From NCBI GenBank assembly GCA_024516035.1, contig CM044959.1:11157588-11221587 (forward strand): a stretch of 64,000 nucleotides of DNA, in the 5' to 3' direction. Under the pieces are notes generated by a model, which saw only the letters and a list, made by a program, of their open reading frames with translations, was not told the DNA's origin and did not search any database. Positions 1-11,100 of this stretch are shown piece by piece (positions within the stretch are counted from its first letter, which is position 1; each line of letters begins with the position of its first letter). The position numbers and the translations under genes are program-made. Origin of the DNA: Bactericera cockerelli. Its lineage: Eukaryota > Arthropoda > Insecta > Hemiptera > Triozidae.

Positions 1-298
1 TTGCACCCTACTAGCTCCGCCCCTGATAAGATTTTTGAAAATTTTAAAAGCTCATTATACTCAGCCTAACTTGTACTTTAATTAACAGGAATTAAAAATA
101 TAGCATTCCATTTAAAATTCGCGAGAAAAATGAAAAAATATGGCCTAAAAGACGGAAGGGCCAACCGGGGCCAAAAATAAATATGACCACAGGATGGGCC
201 ATAGGGCACTTCCTATACCTAGGACTTTACAGAATTGAAAAATTCCGTCGCGTTCAAAAGTTACGAGGGTGTGGCCACCTTTTCTGAAACATACTGTA
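1..298. other. Unassigned intronic or intergenic sequence
   Basis: No recognisable gene or repeat. It should lie in an intron of the ABC transporter, whose later exons are beyond position 1. Confidence 0.4.
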
Positions 299-1310
299 GA
301 GGAAGGGCGCCATTCCCGGAATAGGGTCCCTAAGTCGGAATACCCAAATACTTGTAACACTGTTGAAAACAAAGAGAAACAAGAATATACAATTTCATTA
401 GAATCATCCACTTGACTTTTTTTGTTGATCAGAATCACTTAGTACACTGTGAAATTTCAAAGGAGCAGTAGAGAATATTTTACGTTTCCCAAAAATTTTC
501 AAACGTATTTTTAAAAATTATTTTTACAACTTAGAATAAAGGTATTTAACACTTTTTTTATACTAGAATAAGTAGTTTTAATTCTAATGTCTTTCTGTAA
601 AACCCGTTTCTTTTTTTTCTATCTTTTTTTCTGAATTATTATTATTTAAAAAAATAAATCAAAGTGCCCTAATTCGGAATATCTTGGAGCTTCATATTCG
701 GTATACAATTTTATAGTATTCCGAATTTGGAACCCTTTTGATATGTTTACTTTGTAAAATATTTTTACTCATTTTTAATTTCTTTAAATTCGTTCAGATG
801 CCGTCTTAAAAGAAGCCTGCATATTCAAAAGGAATGTCAAATAATAGGCAATAAAAAGAGGCAACAGAGAAAAAATGGGTTCAATATGTCAGTGATCAGT
901 GGGCTCATGAGGCCTGTACCGAGTGTACCGCCCATGAGAAGGGATACTATTGTTGTGACTATTGTAAATAGATAACTAGTCAGATTGGTTTAGTTGTTGT
1001 TGAGGTTCAAATTCAAATAGATGTCTAAATATACTTTTTAGTTCATTCGTCTTAAGGCTTTTTTTGTATACCGAATTTGGAACCCATAGTATTCCGCAAT
1101 AGGACCCCATAAAGTCAAACTAAACTTTCTAGCTTTTTCGGCGGAATCAAAATTGTGAAAAAGTTATTTCTTTGTTTTCCCAAACTTTCTCAAAAATAAA
1201 TGATAACCATATAATCTTTGTTTCAAGACCTATATTGAGCTTTTATTTACTATGACCTTCGAAATTTTCTCAAAAATGAAAATGGTATTCCGAATATGGC
1301 GCCCTTCCTC
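299..1310 (+). mobile_element. Decayed pogo-like (TA-target) DNA transposon
   Basis: The ends are inverted (GAGGAAGGGCGCCATTCCCG against GAGGAAGGGCGCCATATTCG) and flanked by TA on both sides. The end motif ATTCCGAATTTGGAACCC recurs inside at about 715 and 1070. A short coding remnant at about 864-971 reads WVQYVSDQWAHEACTECT and ends YYCCDYCK before a stop, resembling the C-terminal Cys/His finger of pogo-type transposases. The catalytic core is missing. Confidence 0.75.
864..971 (+). pseudogene. C-terminal finger of a pogo-like transposase
   Basis: An open stretch encodes a W-x-H-x-x-C finger ending in a Cys-rich CCDYCK and a TAG stop. An in-frame stop upstream and absence of a DDE core show a dead remnant. 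One expected Cys is replaced by Tyr (WVQY). Confidence 0.6.
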
Positions 1311-1317
1311 TATATAT

Positions 1318-1378
1318 CAACATATGTCCTAACTAAAGAGCGGGGTCATTGTCTATGGCAATCTCTTCCACCCAACCC
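1318..1378 (-). repeat. Family-J repeat fragment
   Basis: Matches the 5' part of the family-J repeat (GGTTGGGTGGAAGAGATTGC on the minus strand), which also occurs near 8.1, 18.8, 20.5, 22.8, 26.7, 31.4, 43.9, 44.2 and 61.7 kb. It abuts the pogo-like element and the 40-bp array. Confidence 0.7.
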
Positions 1379-1380
1379 TA

Positions 1381-1630
1381 TAAGTTCTGTTGAACTCTTT
1401 CTGCAAGATGAAGGGACTAATAAGTTCTGTTGAACTCTTTCTGCAAGTTCAGAGGACTAATAAGTTCTGTTGAACTCTTTCTGCAAGATGAAGGGACTAA
1501 TAAGTTCTGTTGAACACTTTCTGCAAGATGAAGAGACTAATAAGTTCTGTTGAACTCTTTCTGCAAGATGAAGGGACTAATAAATTCTGTTGAACTCTTT
1601 CTGCAAGATGGAGGGACTAATAAGTTCTGT
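1381..1630. repeat. 40-bp minisatellite, six units
   Basis: Unit starts TAAGTTCTGTTGAACTCTTT at 1381, 1421, 1461, 1501, 1541 and 1581, exactly 40 bp apart, with a 10-bp seventh start. Units differ by only one to a few bases, suggesting recent amplification. Confidence 0.95.
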
Positions 1631-1672
1631 TAGAATAATGGGACTTAATAGTCCTAATCTGGCAGTATAAAT

Positions 1673-1918
1673 AATGTGATATTATTATTATATTGGTCCG
1701 GACATATAGGTCCATGCGACTCACCACTTGGAAGTCCCCCTTGATCAAATTAATGTGATATTATCATTATTATATTGGAAGTCGGGACTTATAGGTCTAT
1801 GCGACTCACCACTTGGAAGTCCCTCTTGATCAAATTAATGCGATATTATTATTATTATATTGGAAGTCGGGACTTATAGGTCTACGCGACTCACCACTTG
1901 GAAGCCCCCTCTTGATCA
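1673..1918. repeat. Three tandem units of 79-85 bp beside an ABC exon
   Basis: Units start near 1673, 1752 and 1837 and contain GGACTTATAGGTCTATGCGA and CACTTGGAAGTCC. The first is fused to a family-C SINE tail (1624-1672). The array ends within about 15 bp of the exon border at 1933. Confidence 0.85.
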
Positions 1919-1932
1919 AATGGTCCCGGTAC

Positions 1933-2124
1933 TTGCACGTAATACTATAGTTGAAAGAGTTGTGCAGCAGACACCCCTGATAGTTCTGGCGAGTGCAGTC
2001 ATCGAAACCGTTGGGCGTGTCGTAGCTCACGACACCGAAGGGGAGGTTCTTGGGGTCCTGCCCGATGGCGGTGTTGAAGAGGGTCATCTGAACGATGGGG
2101 AGGAGGAACACGAAAGCCACGAAG
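1933..2124 (-). CDS. ABC transporter exon, first membrane segment and loop
   Basis: After acceptor cttccag it encodes FVAFVFLLPIVQMTLFNTAI and then GQDPKNLPFGVVSYDT and a cysteine-containing extracellular loop. The 3' border is uncertain: the best donor is AA|GTACCG at 1932-1931, which is weak, and tandem repeats begin about 15 bp further on. Confidence 0.8.
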
Positions 2125-5100
2125 CTGGAAGAAATAAAGTTTTCAAGTCCAAATTCAGTAGTTCTGTCACACAAAATTCAGTAACTCTTTTTGATCAAGT
2201 GAAAAGTTATCATACTTGTGTTAATCACTTTCGTGATACCACAACTACTCAAACTCGATTGACTGAATCTACGCTGAAACCGGGACTTAAACCACCTACC
2301 TCCAGGTTACAAGTCGATCGATCAAGCTACAGAGGTCGGGTTTTTCATTCTCACGGTTTTCATTATTCTTCATATTCCTGTTATTTAAAATTTCCTGTTG
2401 TTTTGTTCCTGTTATTTTTGTTTCTGTTATTTGAAAATTCCTGTTCTTTTGTCTTGTTATTTTAAAGTGTCTGTTGTTTTGTTCTATTCTTTCAAAGTTC
2501 CTGTTTTTTTTCTGCTATTCGAAAATTCCCATTGTTTTGTCTTGTTATTTTAAAGTGTCTGTTGTTTTGTTCTGTTCTTTCAAAGTTTCTGTTATTTTTT
2601 TCTGCTATTTGAAAATTCCCATTGTTTTGTCTTGTTATTTTAAAGTGTCTGTTGTTTTGTTCTGTTATATCATAAGTCCTGTTAGTTTTGTTTATGTTTT
2701 TTTTATAAAGAAAAATTCCTCTTGTTATTTCAAAGTTCCTGTTATTTGTTTCTGTAAAATCAGAATTCCTGTTGTTTTGTTATTTTAAAGTTCCCGTTAT
2801 ATTGTTTCTGTTATTTGAAATTTCCTGTTGATTTCTTCTGTTATTTTAATATTTCTGTTGTTTTGTGCCTGTTCTTTAAGAGTTCCTCTTATTTCAATCT
2901 TCCTGTTGTTTTGTTCCTGTTAAAATTGAAGATATACTTCATTTTAATAACCATTAACCATACCACTTTCCCTTGAAGAAAAGAAGGTACACTAAAATCA
3001 CTGACCTCCACTCACTAGCTAAAACTCCCTACTTAGAAAATTATGTAAACGAACTCTCTATAAATTTCTTCAAGAAAACGAAAAAAGCTAACATTAACGT
3101 ACTAAAACCATTACTTACCTATGTTGTACCTCCAAAAATTAAATACAAACGTGTCATTCACAACATGGTTGTGCAAAACAGATCTGTGCTCTCCTAACCA
3201 CCCCTCCCCATAATCCTATTTCTTTTCCCTCCTCCCTCTACCTCCTAACTCCTATTCACCCCCCCCCTCCAACAACACCTTAGATCCCAATATCACATCT
3301 AGCTAGGTTTTTATTTATTTTTTCCTAAATCTACTTTGCTTATGATTAACCTTAGATCTCATAGTAACCGAAGTATTTATGTCAGTCAAAGTCAATAAAT
3401 ATACAAGACTGGAGCTGACAATACTAGTTTTTTAGCATTTACCTATGTACATCAGCACAAATCTATTGTCAAATAAACGAGGTACTCAGTACCTATATAT
3501 TATATTACATACCACTTTCACCAGTTCACTTGAGGTTCATTCTGGCCCTGTTAGAAAATGCTGAAAGCACTAACCTCGCCTAAAGGTTACCTTAACTTTC
3601 ACTAAAAGGAAATATAATTATTATTAATTTATTATTATTGATAAACTATAACTTAGTTGTACTCACACATGCTCTCTCTTGAGCAGATCCACATTCTTGA
3701 TAACCTGAGCTTTGAAGCGTCCGTAGTTGAACCATGTGTCCGGTTTGATAGTGATGGGGGGTTTGGGGCCCACTGGGTAGGTTTTGGGCTCAATCGCCTG
3801 GAAAAAGAATTGAATGGTGAGTAGAAGAATCGGGTAAGCATTTCAGGTGAGCAAACACCCAGCCTGGGTTGGGCCGGAAATACCAGATTAACGTGATTTT
3901 TCACTTCAGAGGGAACTGAATTTTTTTAACAAAAAATTCAGTATCGAACCCGGTATCGAATTCAGGATATGTGGACCACAGGTAGTAGTCACAACCGATC
4001 CCACCACGTTATTATACATAATATACAATACATACATGGAAGTGATTTCATCTATTTTTTAAATAATTAATGTAGGCTACACTACAATAGAATAGAATAG
4101 AATAGAATAGAATAGAATAGAATATAGAATAAAAATATAATTGTATTTCTCAATAAGAGTTTACAATAGAGGTTGGGATACAAGTTAGTTAAACAATAAA
4201 TCTAAAATTACATAATAAATTTTTAAAAACAGTTTCTACATGCTATTATTTTGCAGTGCCACATAAATTTTCCCCCCATTTTTCTTCTTCTTTTTTCTTT
4301 CTATTATTATTAATTTAAATGTTTAATATTACTGTATAAATAATTATATAAAAATCTAAATAACTATATAAATATATGATAAATCAAATCAAATCGAACG
4401 ACAATATAAAGAAAAAATAAATAAAAAAAGTATGATAAATAAAATCTAATCGAACGTAAATATAAATATATGATAAATAAAATCTAATTGAACGTAAATA
4501 TAAATATATGATAAATAAAATCTAATTGAACGTAAATATAAATATAAATAAAATAAAATCTAAATAAACATAAATACAATAAATAAAATCTATAAATAAA
4601 CTACAAATAAACAAAGTTTAGCCGAACAAACTATTCATTTCGTAGAAAGGATCTGAGTTTCAACGCTCCTAGAACATAAAAATATAGATTGTTCAGATGA
4701 GCCTTCGACTGGATCACCAATAATTCCTCTGCAGAGCTACCCATTTCACGTAAAAATTTCATCCTTAAGGCTGCGTAATGGGGACATTCTAATAAAAAGT
4801 GTTGTATGTTTTCGGGCTTATTTTGATTGCAGACACTACATAGTTCTTCCTGGTCCCAGCTGAATGACATCTTGTTGATGAAAAACCTAAGATTTTTCCC
4901 ACTAAGGCGAAGTTGGGCGGCCACTCTACTTCTTTCTATCGGGCCTGGTTCCAGTAGGTAGCGTGTAACAAAGCTTTGTTTTGGTGTTGGATTATCTGGT
5001 CTAATCTTAATGTCCTTGTACATGATGTTGTAGGAAGAGCGAAGGAGTGATTGCCAATCTTCTTTCACTAGTGTTGAATAATAAGTGAGTAGAATGTCTT

Positions 5101-8100
5101 CTCTTTTCTCCTCAAGCATATTACTAGACTGTGCTTCCCATAAATATCCAAATTCCAATTGGACAAGCTTGTTTTTCAGGAGTGTACACCAGTTATACTT
5201 GGCAACATTGCACGATCTCTGATCAAGTAGGACCAGTTGGTCGTAACATTTTCTATCTGTTGTCATCTTTAAGAGCTTTCCCCACCATTCTAATATCTGG
5301 CAAAATGCGTAATAAAAGAGCTTGACAACACCCATTTCAAGACGCAACATGTAGCTGGCTGTATTTCTCGGCAGACAGTAAATAGATTTGTAAAATAAAG
5401 TTTGACATTTTTCAATAGTTCCCTCATATCGTAATGCCCAAATCTCAGACCCATAAAGTAGCGTAGATCTCACTATAGCTTGGAATAGTTTGACTCGGCT
5501 ATCCAGAGAGTCAGTTTTAGAGCTGATGAGAATCTGCCTCACATTCCCCACGGCCACTCTTCCTCTCGACAGCGCTTGTTCTGCGGCCTTATAAAACACC
5601 CCGTGGGATGAAAACAAAACACCTAGATAATTGTATTCGTTCCGTATCTCCATCTGATTATCCTGGTAGTGGAAGACATCTCGTGCTGACACTCTGCCTC
5701 CTCTTCTGAATATAACAACTTTAGATTTTGATACATTGACCATCATTTTATTTTCTAAACAGTAAGAACTAAGAGCGTTTAACTTTTTTTGAAGATCAAT
5801 TTTATCAGTGGCGAATAGTATAAGGTCATCCGCGTATAACAAAAGCAAGATGTCTGAAACCTCACTACAAGGCTACACTACAATGTTGAACCTTATTTCT
5901 GTGTTACCACATATTTTTTGGATATCTCTCAGCTAGGTGTTAACCTTGAGTAGCTTAAGCCTAATATACCTACACAAGTACACACGTGTTTACTAGGGAA
6001 CCACATTTCCGAAAAACTTCTAACTTCAAACAAGTCCTAAGGTGTTAAATTTTTATTGGACTGGTATTGCAAACGTCAAGAAATTTTATAGTTCCCCAGG
6101 CAAACTGCTGGTCTTCTCCCTGTTATAGTCCTCCAGTTTTTTTTAACCCCCCCAGATTAATAATCTACTAAATTCAAGCTCTATCTGTCCGACGCATCTC
6201 GAGTCAGCAATTGCAATGTTCTCTCACCTTCTGGGTATTGTGCTCCTGCAGTTGACTCAGCTGAAGGAAAGCGGTCTCCAAGCTGTCTACCTGTCTCCTC
6301 GCCATGAGTTCTGCTGGGGATTCCTCGGCCAGTAGCACCCCGCCCCTCATCAGACCGATGATGTGGGCGTTTCTGGCCTGATGATACATACATTAATAAT
6401 TACTATTTTGGCGGATTTGGTGGCTCTAGCTAAGGAATGGCATGAATGTAAAGGTAAAGTGCCCTGAAGTAATGCGAAAGCGGTTCTGGGGCACATCTAC
6501 CTTTAAAAAATTAAATAAAAAAAAGCTAAGGATTTGCGCTATCGACAAGTTATTAAAAGTTCACCCCTTGATTATTATTTATTGAACACCCCTTACAAAA
6601 TTAATTTTAATGAAATGTTTTTAATACAGACGTTTGGCTGTATGGAATGAATGGCCTTGCCTACCAATGCCAAAAATAAAATAAAATAATGATACAGACA
6701 TCTTTTTGAGGAGTAAGGAAAGTTGTGTGATGTTTACACCAGTTTATTTATTTTGGAGCTATGAAAGAGCAACTAATGTAGACTCTTGTGGTCTGTGTTG
6801 TAGCTGGCTGGTATTCCATAGTATGCGTCCCCTCTGATGGAGGAGAAGTACTTCCCATTTAGGAGCTGGGTAAATACGAGTGCCCCGGAACGTATCCCTT
6901 GAAACAAATGTTAACAAAATTTCAAAACAATTTTTTTGGGCTTTGGGATTTGAACCCGGGACCTTCCGCATGGAAAGCAAGTATCTTACCATTGTACAAT
7001 CTGTTTCACATTTCCGTATGCACAAACAGTCCTGAATTAAAAAAAGTAAAGATTTCCTTCCTCAGACAGCAGAAAATGCGTCTTTAGCCGTGTTTTTTTG
7101 TAACCAAATATTTAACCAAACTGGAATAAAATGAACTAAACTGGAAGCAAGTCATTTTTCTTTTAAAAGAGGAAATTTTTCCTCTTCCTTGGTTAACCAA
7201 AGTGGAAGTAGAAAATTCTTGCTTCCAGTTCTTTTATAGGTTAAGTTCATTGTTTATCTTTAGAAATACCGAAACGCAATTTTCTTTCACGAATGTGGTG
7301 AAGTCGACCTTGGAATAAAATGGAAATATTAAATTTGGAAAAAGTCGAACCTGGAAAAAATTTTTGGTTAGAAAGAAAAATACCCCTCTTGTATGTTTTG
7401 GTTTTTTTTGAAATTTTACCACAAAATAATTTCCCCAGTCTGAGAGCCGTATTTATGAACAGAAAACGCCGTCTAAGCATGGTCTGAAGCATGATTTCCT
7501 TTAATATTATTGGCCAATACCTTGCTTGAGACAGTGCTCAGACAAAATTCGCTGTTCATAAATACGGGTGTGAGTGTGCATTAGTGTTGGCAAGTTTAGT
7601 TCAGTCTGCTGGTCGGATCATTTAGTTCTTAGTCATTTAGAAGAACTAGTTCTTTTAAGTCGTTCATTTAGTTCAGTAGACTTTATTCTCGTTCAGAACT
7701 AATCCTAGGTAGGTACCTAGTTCAGAACGATATTCCTTGCTCGTTGATGTATTGTGTGAATGGAACTGCTAGGGAACTAAATGAACTAATCGTTCACTGA
7801 GTTTAGTTCAATAGTTCAATCGATCAGCAGAATGACTTAGTTCATTCGAGTCAGTCGTTCAGTCTTCATACATCACTAGTGTGCATATAAATTACCTCTT
7901 CGATGTAATGTGTGGTGATCATGACTGTTTTTCCGTCCGCCGCCATTTCCACTAGCCGTTCCCAAATACTCTTGCTCAGCACCGGGTCCAGCCCCACCGT
8001 GGGCTCATCCAGGATGAGCAGGGAGGGGTCGTGGAGGAGGGACACCGCCAGGGAGCAGCGCCTCTGCTGACCACCGCTGGAAGTAAAAAGTGAATTTTCA

Positions 8101-11100
8101 AATGAGAATAGTTGGCTGGAAGAGATTGCCACAGGCAATAACCCCGACCTTTAGGTAGGACATTTCTCTCTTTTTTTTCCTTCTTGTATATTTGTTTAAT
8201 CTTTTTGTTTTTCTTTATATTTCATTGTATTCTACTGTATAATTTTTTTGTTCTACCTAACAAAGCTTCTAAAAAAAATATTTATTTTGTGTGACACCGT
8301 GGCCAATGGCCATGAATACCATTTATTCCATTAACAAACAAATTTAAAAAAATTGATGAAAAGAACTTTCACCTTGAAATCTTGTAAAAATCTTGTTAAA
8401 AAAATATCCTAGAACGCCGAACTTTGTAGTCAAGTGACGTATTCGTCACACGGCCGTATATAAATAAATATACTTTCTCTCTATTAAGGTAAATAAAGAA
8501 ATTATTAGTTTTGTTGAATTAGCGGTATCATGCTGGGCTTGCACTCCAGGTGACCCGGATTCGAAACCCGGCGGATTTTATTATTATTATTGTGCACGGG
8601 TAGTCAAGTGGTTAACGCGCTAGTCTGGTAATCCAGGTAGCGTAGGGATCTGTTGGTTCGAATCCCACCCAGTGCATGAACTTTTCCTCATTAATTTGAG
8701 TTTTTGACCACATAATTAAGACTCTGAGGGTAAGGTGGTAGAAAATTCTTTGAGCATTAACCTCGCCTGGTGGTTACCTTCCACTAAAGAGTGTTATTAT
8801 TATTATTCTCTCGTCTCCAGGGTGTGAAGCACCTCCAAAACGGTTTTACACCAACAGCGTATCCATGATCAAGCTGTCTCTTTGTGTTGCTCTGTTGTTG
8901 TTGTTGTTATTATTACCTCAGGTCTTCAATGCGTCTGGTCTCGGGGGGCAGTTGCAGGAACTTGATGAGCTCATTCGCGCGTTTCCGGATCAGATCGGGC
9001 GACATTTCAAACAGGTTGCCGTAGAATTTGAGGCATTCCCAGATTGAGAGTCGCAGGTGCAGGTTCAAATCCTGAGGAGGGAAAGAATAGCGAGTTCATC
9101 ATAGGGTGGCGTCATCGTGAACGATGGTATCCAGACAGTGGAGGAATGACTCAGCACTTCTACCACTGTCTTTACAAGGAGGCTAATAATTGACAAGGGC
9201 CGCCAGAACCAAGCCAATGCTGGTCTACTCCCTGTTTATAGTACCCCAGCCAGACTGCTGGTCTACTCCCTGTTTAAAGTCCCCCAGCCAAACTATATAG
9301 AAAGTTACATTGGTCAAATTAATATTGCTTATGACTTTTGAACTTTATGTTAAAAGTTTAAAAAAGTTGTCATATTTGTGTTAATCAAAATCGTGAAACC
9401 ACAACTACTCAAATTAGCTCTAAGCCAGCGTCGATGGCATGTTGAATACACCGGTTCCCTTCAGAACACCGAAGTTAAGCGACATCCAGCGAGGTTAAGA
9501 CTTGCATGGGTGACCATTCAAATTCTAATTCTCGTGACGCTGGCTTTTCCCGGCCCCACTCAGGCTGGGTGAGGTCAATGTGAGTAGCAGGTTTGTGAGT
9601 TTCCTGCGAATGGAGGGTAAAACCCCCGTCGTGATATGACCATGGCAGTTGAAAGCGACGTTAAACCCCACTAAAAAAAAAAAAAAAAAAAAAAAATTAG
9701 CTCCAACTAAATTTTGATTAAATTGGAACTCGATCCAACTGAGGTGGATCCTTAGACTTTATGTCTGTTGTGATCTCAGTGAAATCTCCTCAGTGAAATA
9801 CGTAATGAGAGTTGATATACATAATTACCTGACCTACTTCAACCGTCAAAACTATCACTTAAAACTGTCAATAAATTCCCAAAGTGGTCAAAGGGCACGT
9901 AGCCCAGCTAATGTACATACCTGGGGCATGTAGGCCAGCTAATGTACATACCTGTGGCATATAGCCCAGCTAATGTACATACCTGTGGCATGTAGCTCAG
10001 CTAATGTACATACTTGGGGCATGTAGCTCAGCTAATATACATCTATCCTCCACTATTATTTCCTTTTCTTGTTTTCTATTATCTTTACTCTCTAATTGTT
10101 ATTTTATGTACATTGTATTTATACTCAAATAAATAAAGAGGTGCTTTGTTAAACTGTTGGCATAATGTTACTACCTGTCTTGCGCTGACAGTCTATCTAA
10201 ATAAAGCACTACTAATACTAATACTTATAGTTATACCTGATGGGGCATGAGCTCAGCTAATGTACATACCTGTGGCATGTAGCTCAGCTAATGTACATAC
10301 CTGTGGCATGTAGCTCAGCTAATGTACATACCTGTGGCATGTAGCCCAGCTCCCGTCGGGTGGTGGCACACAGCCTGATGCTCCCGTAGTCCAGCTGCAT
10401 CCTCCCCACTATGCAACTCAGGAGGGTGGTCTTGCCACACCCACTGGGGCCCAGCAAGCCATAGCTGAAACAGAGGAGGTCCAAGTTATTTGGAATTAAC
10501 TGTACGTAGGAACCTCGCGCTTTCGTGAAACACAATTTATTTTCGCGTCTCATTACGAATTTGAAATAGAAATTGATAAAAGTTAGCGGGAAGTGGGCGA
10601 AAACAATAAAACAAAATACATATAAACTCTGTTTCGTGTTAATATAGGCCGGTTGGCTGGCGCTACTTGACGAGCGCTCGGCTCCCGTTGAGCTTGATTC
10701 CTTTTGTATGTGGTACATGTTATACTCTTTCGGGGCCACTTCCCGCTCAGAATAATATTTGTGAGAGAATATTTTGCTTCCGGAATCCATGGCTGTCGGA
10801 AATTTAAAAGATAAATTCCTTTCGAAGTAGATGATGATATAATTCCCTAGCAGTAGCTTGGTCTTTTGTGAAAAATAAAATTGTGGACGTATTTCGCGTA
10901 TGTTTCTACTTGTCAAAATATCGCCACAACCAAAAGGTTTTGATTTCCTGAGCCGGCAAAAAATTGTTCTCAAAAGTTACATACTTGTAAGATTTGTAAG
11001 GGATACCTTCCGGTGCGGTTGACCCAGCACCTAAATGGGAAGTATTGTGTCACTTCTAGCCCATCAGATGGCAGGCAATGGATTCTTAGTACGGGATGGG

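Noticed and set aside
1381..1630. CRISPR-like spaced repeat
   Set aside because: Units are contiguous 40-bp tandem copies with no unique spacers, in a eukaryotic intron.
8592..8680. Functional tRNA genes at the many A/B-box sequences
   Set aside because: The heads recur with common non-tRNA tails, short target duplications and imperfect cloverleaf arms, as expected of SINEs. No clean isolated tRNA gene was found.
9421..9545. True 5S rRNA gene
   Set aside because: The head differs at several conserved positions, is followed by a SINE body and poly(A), and is flanked by target duplications.
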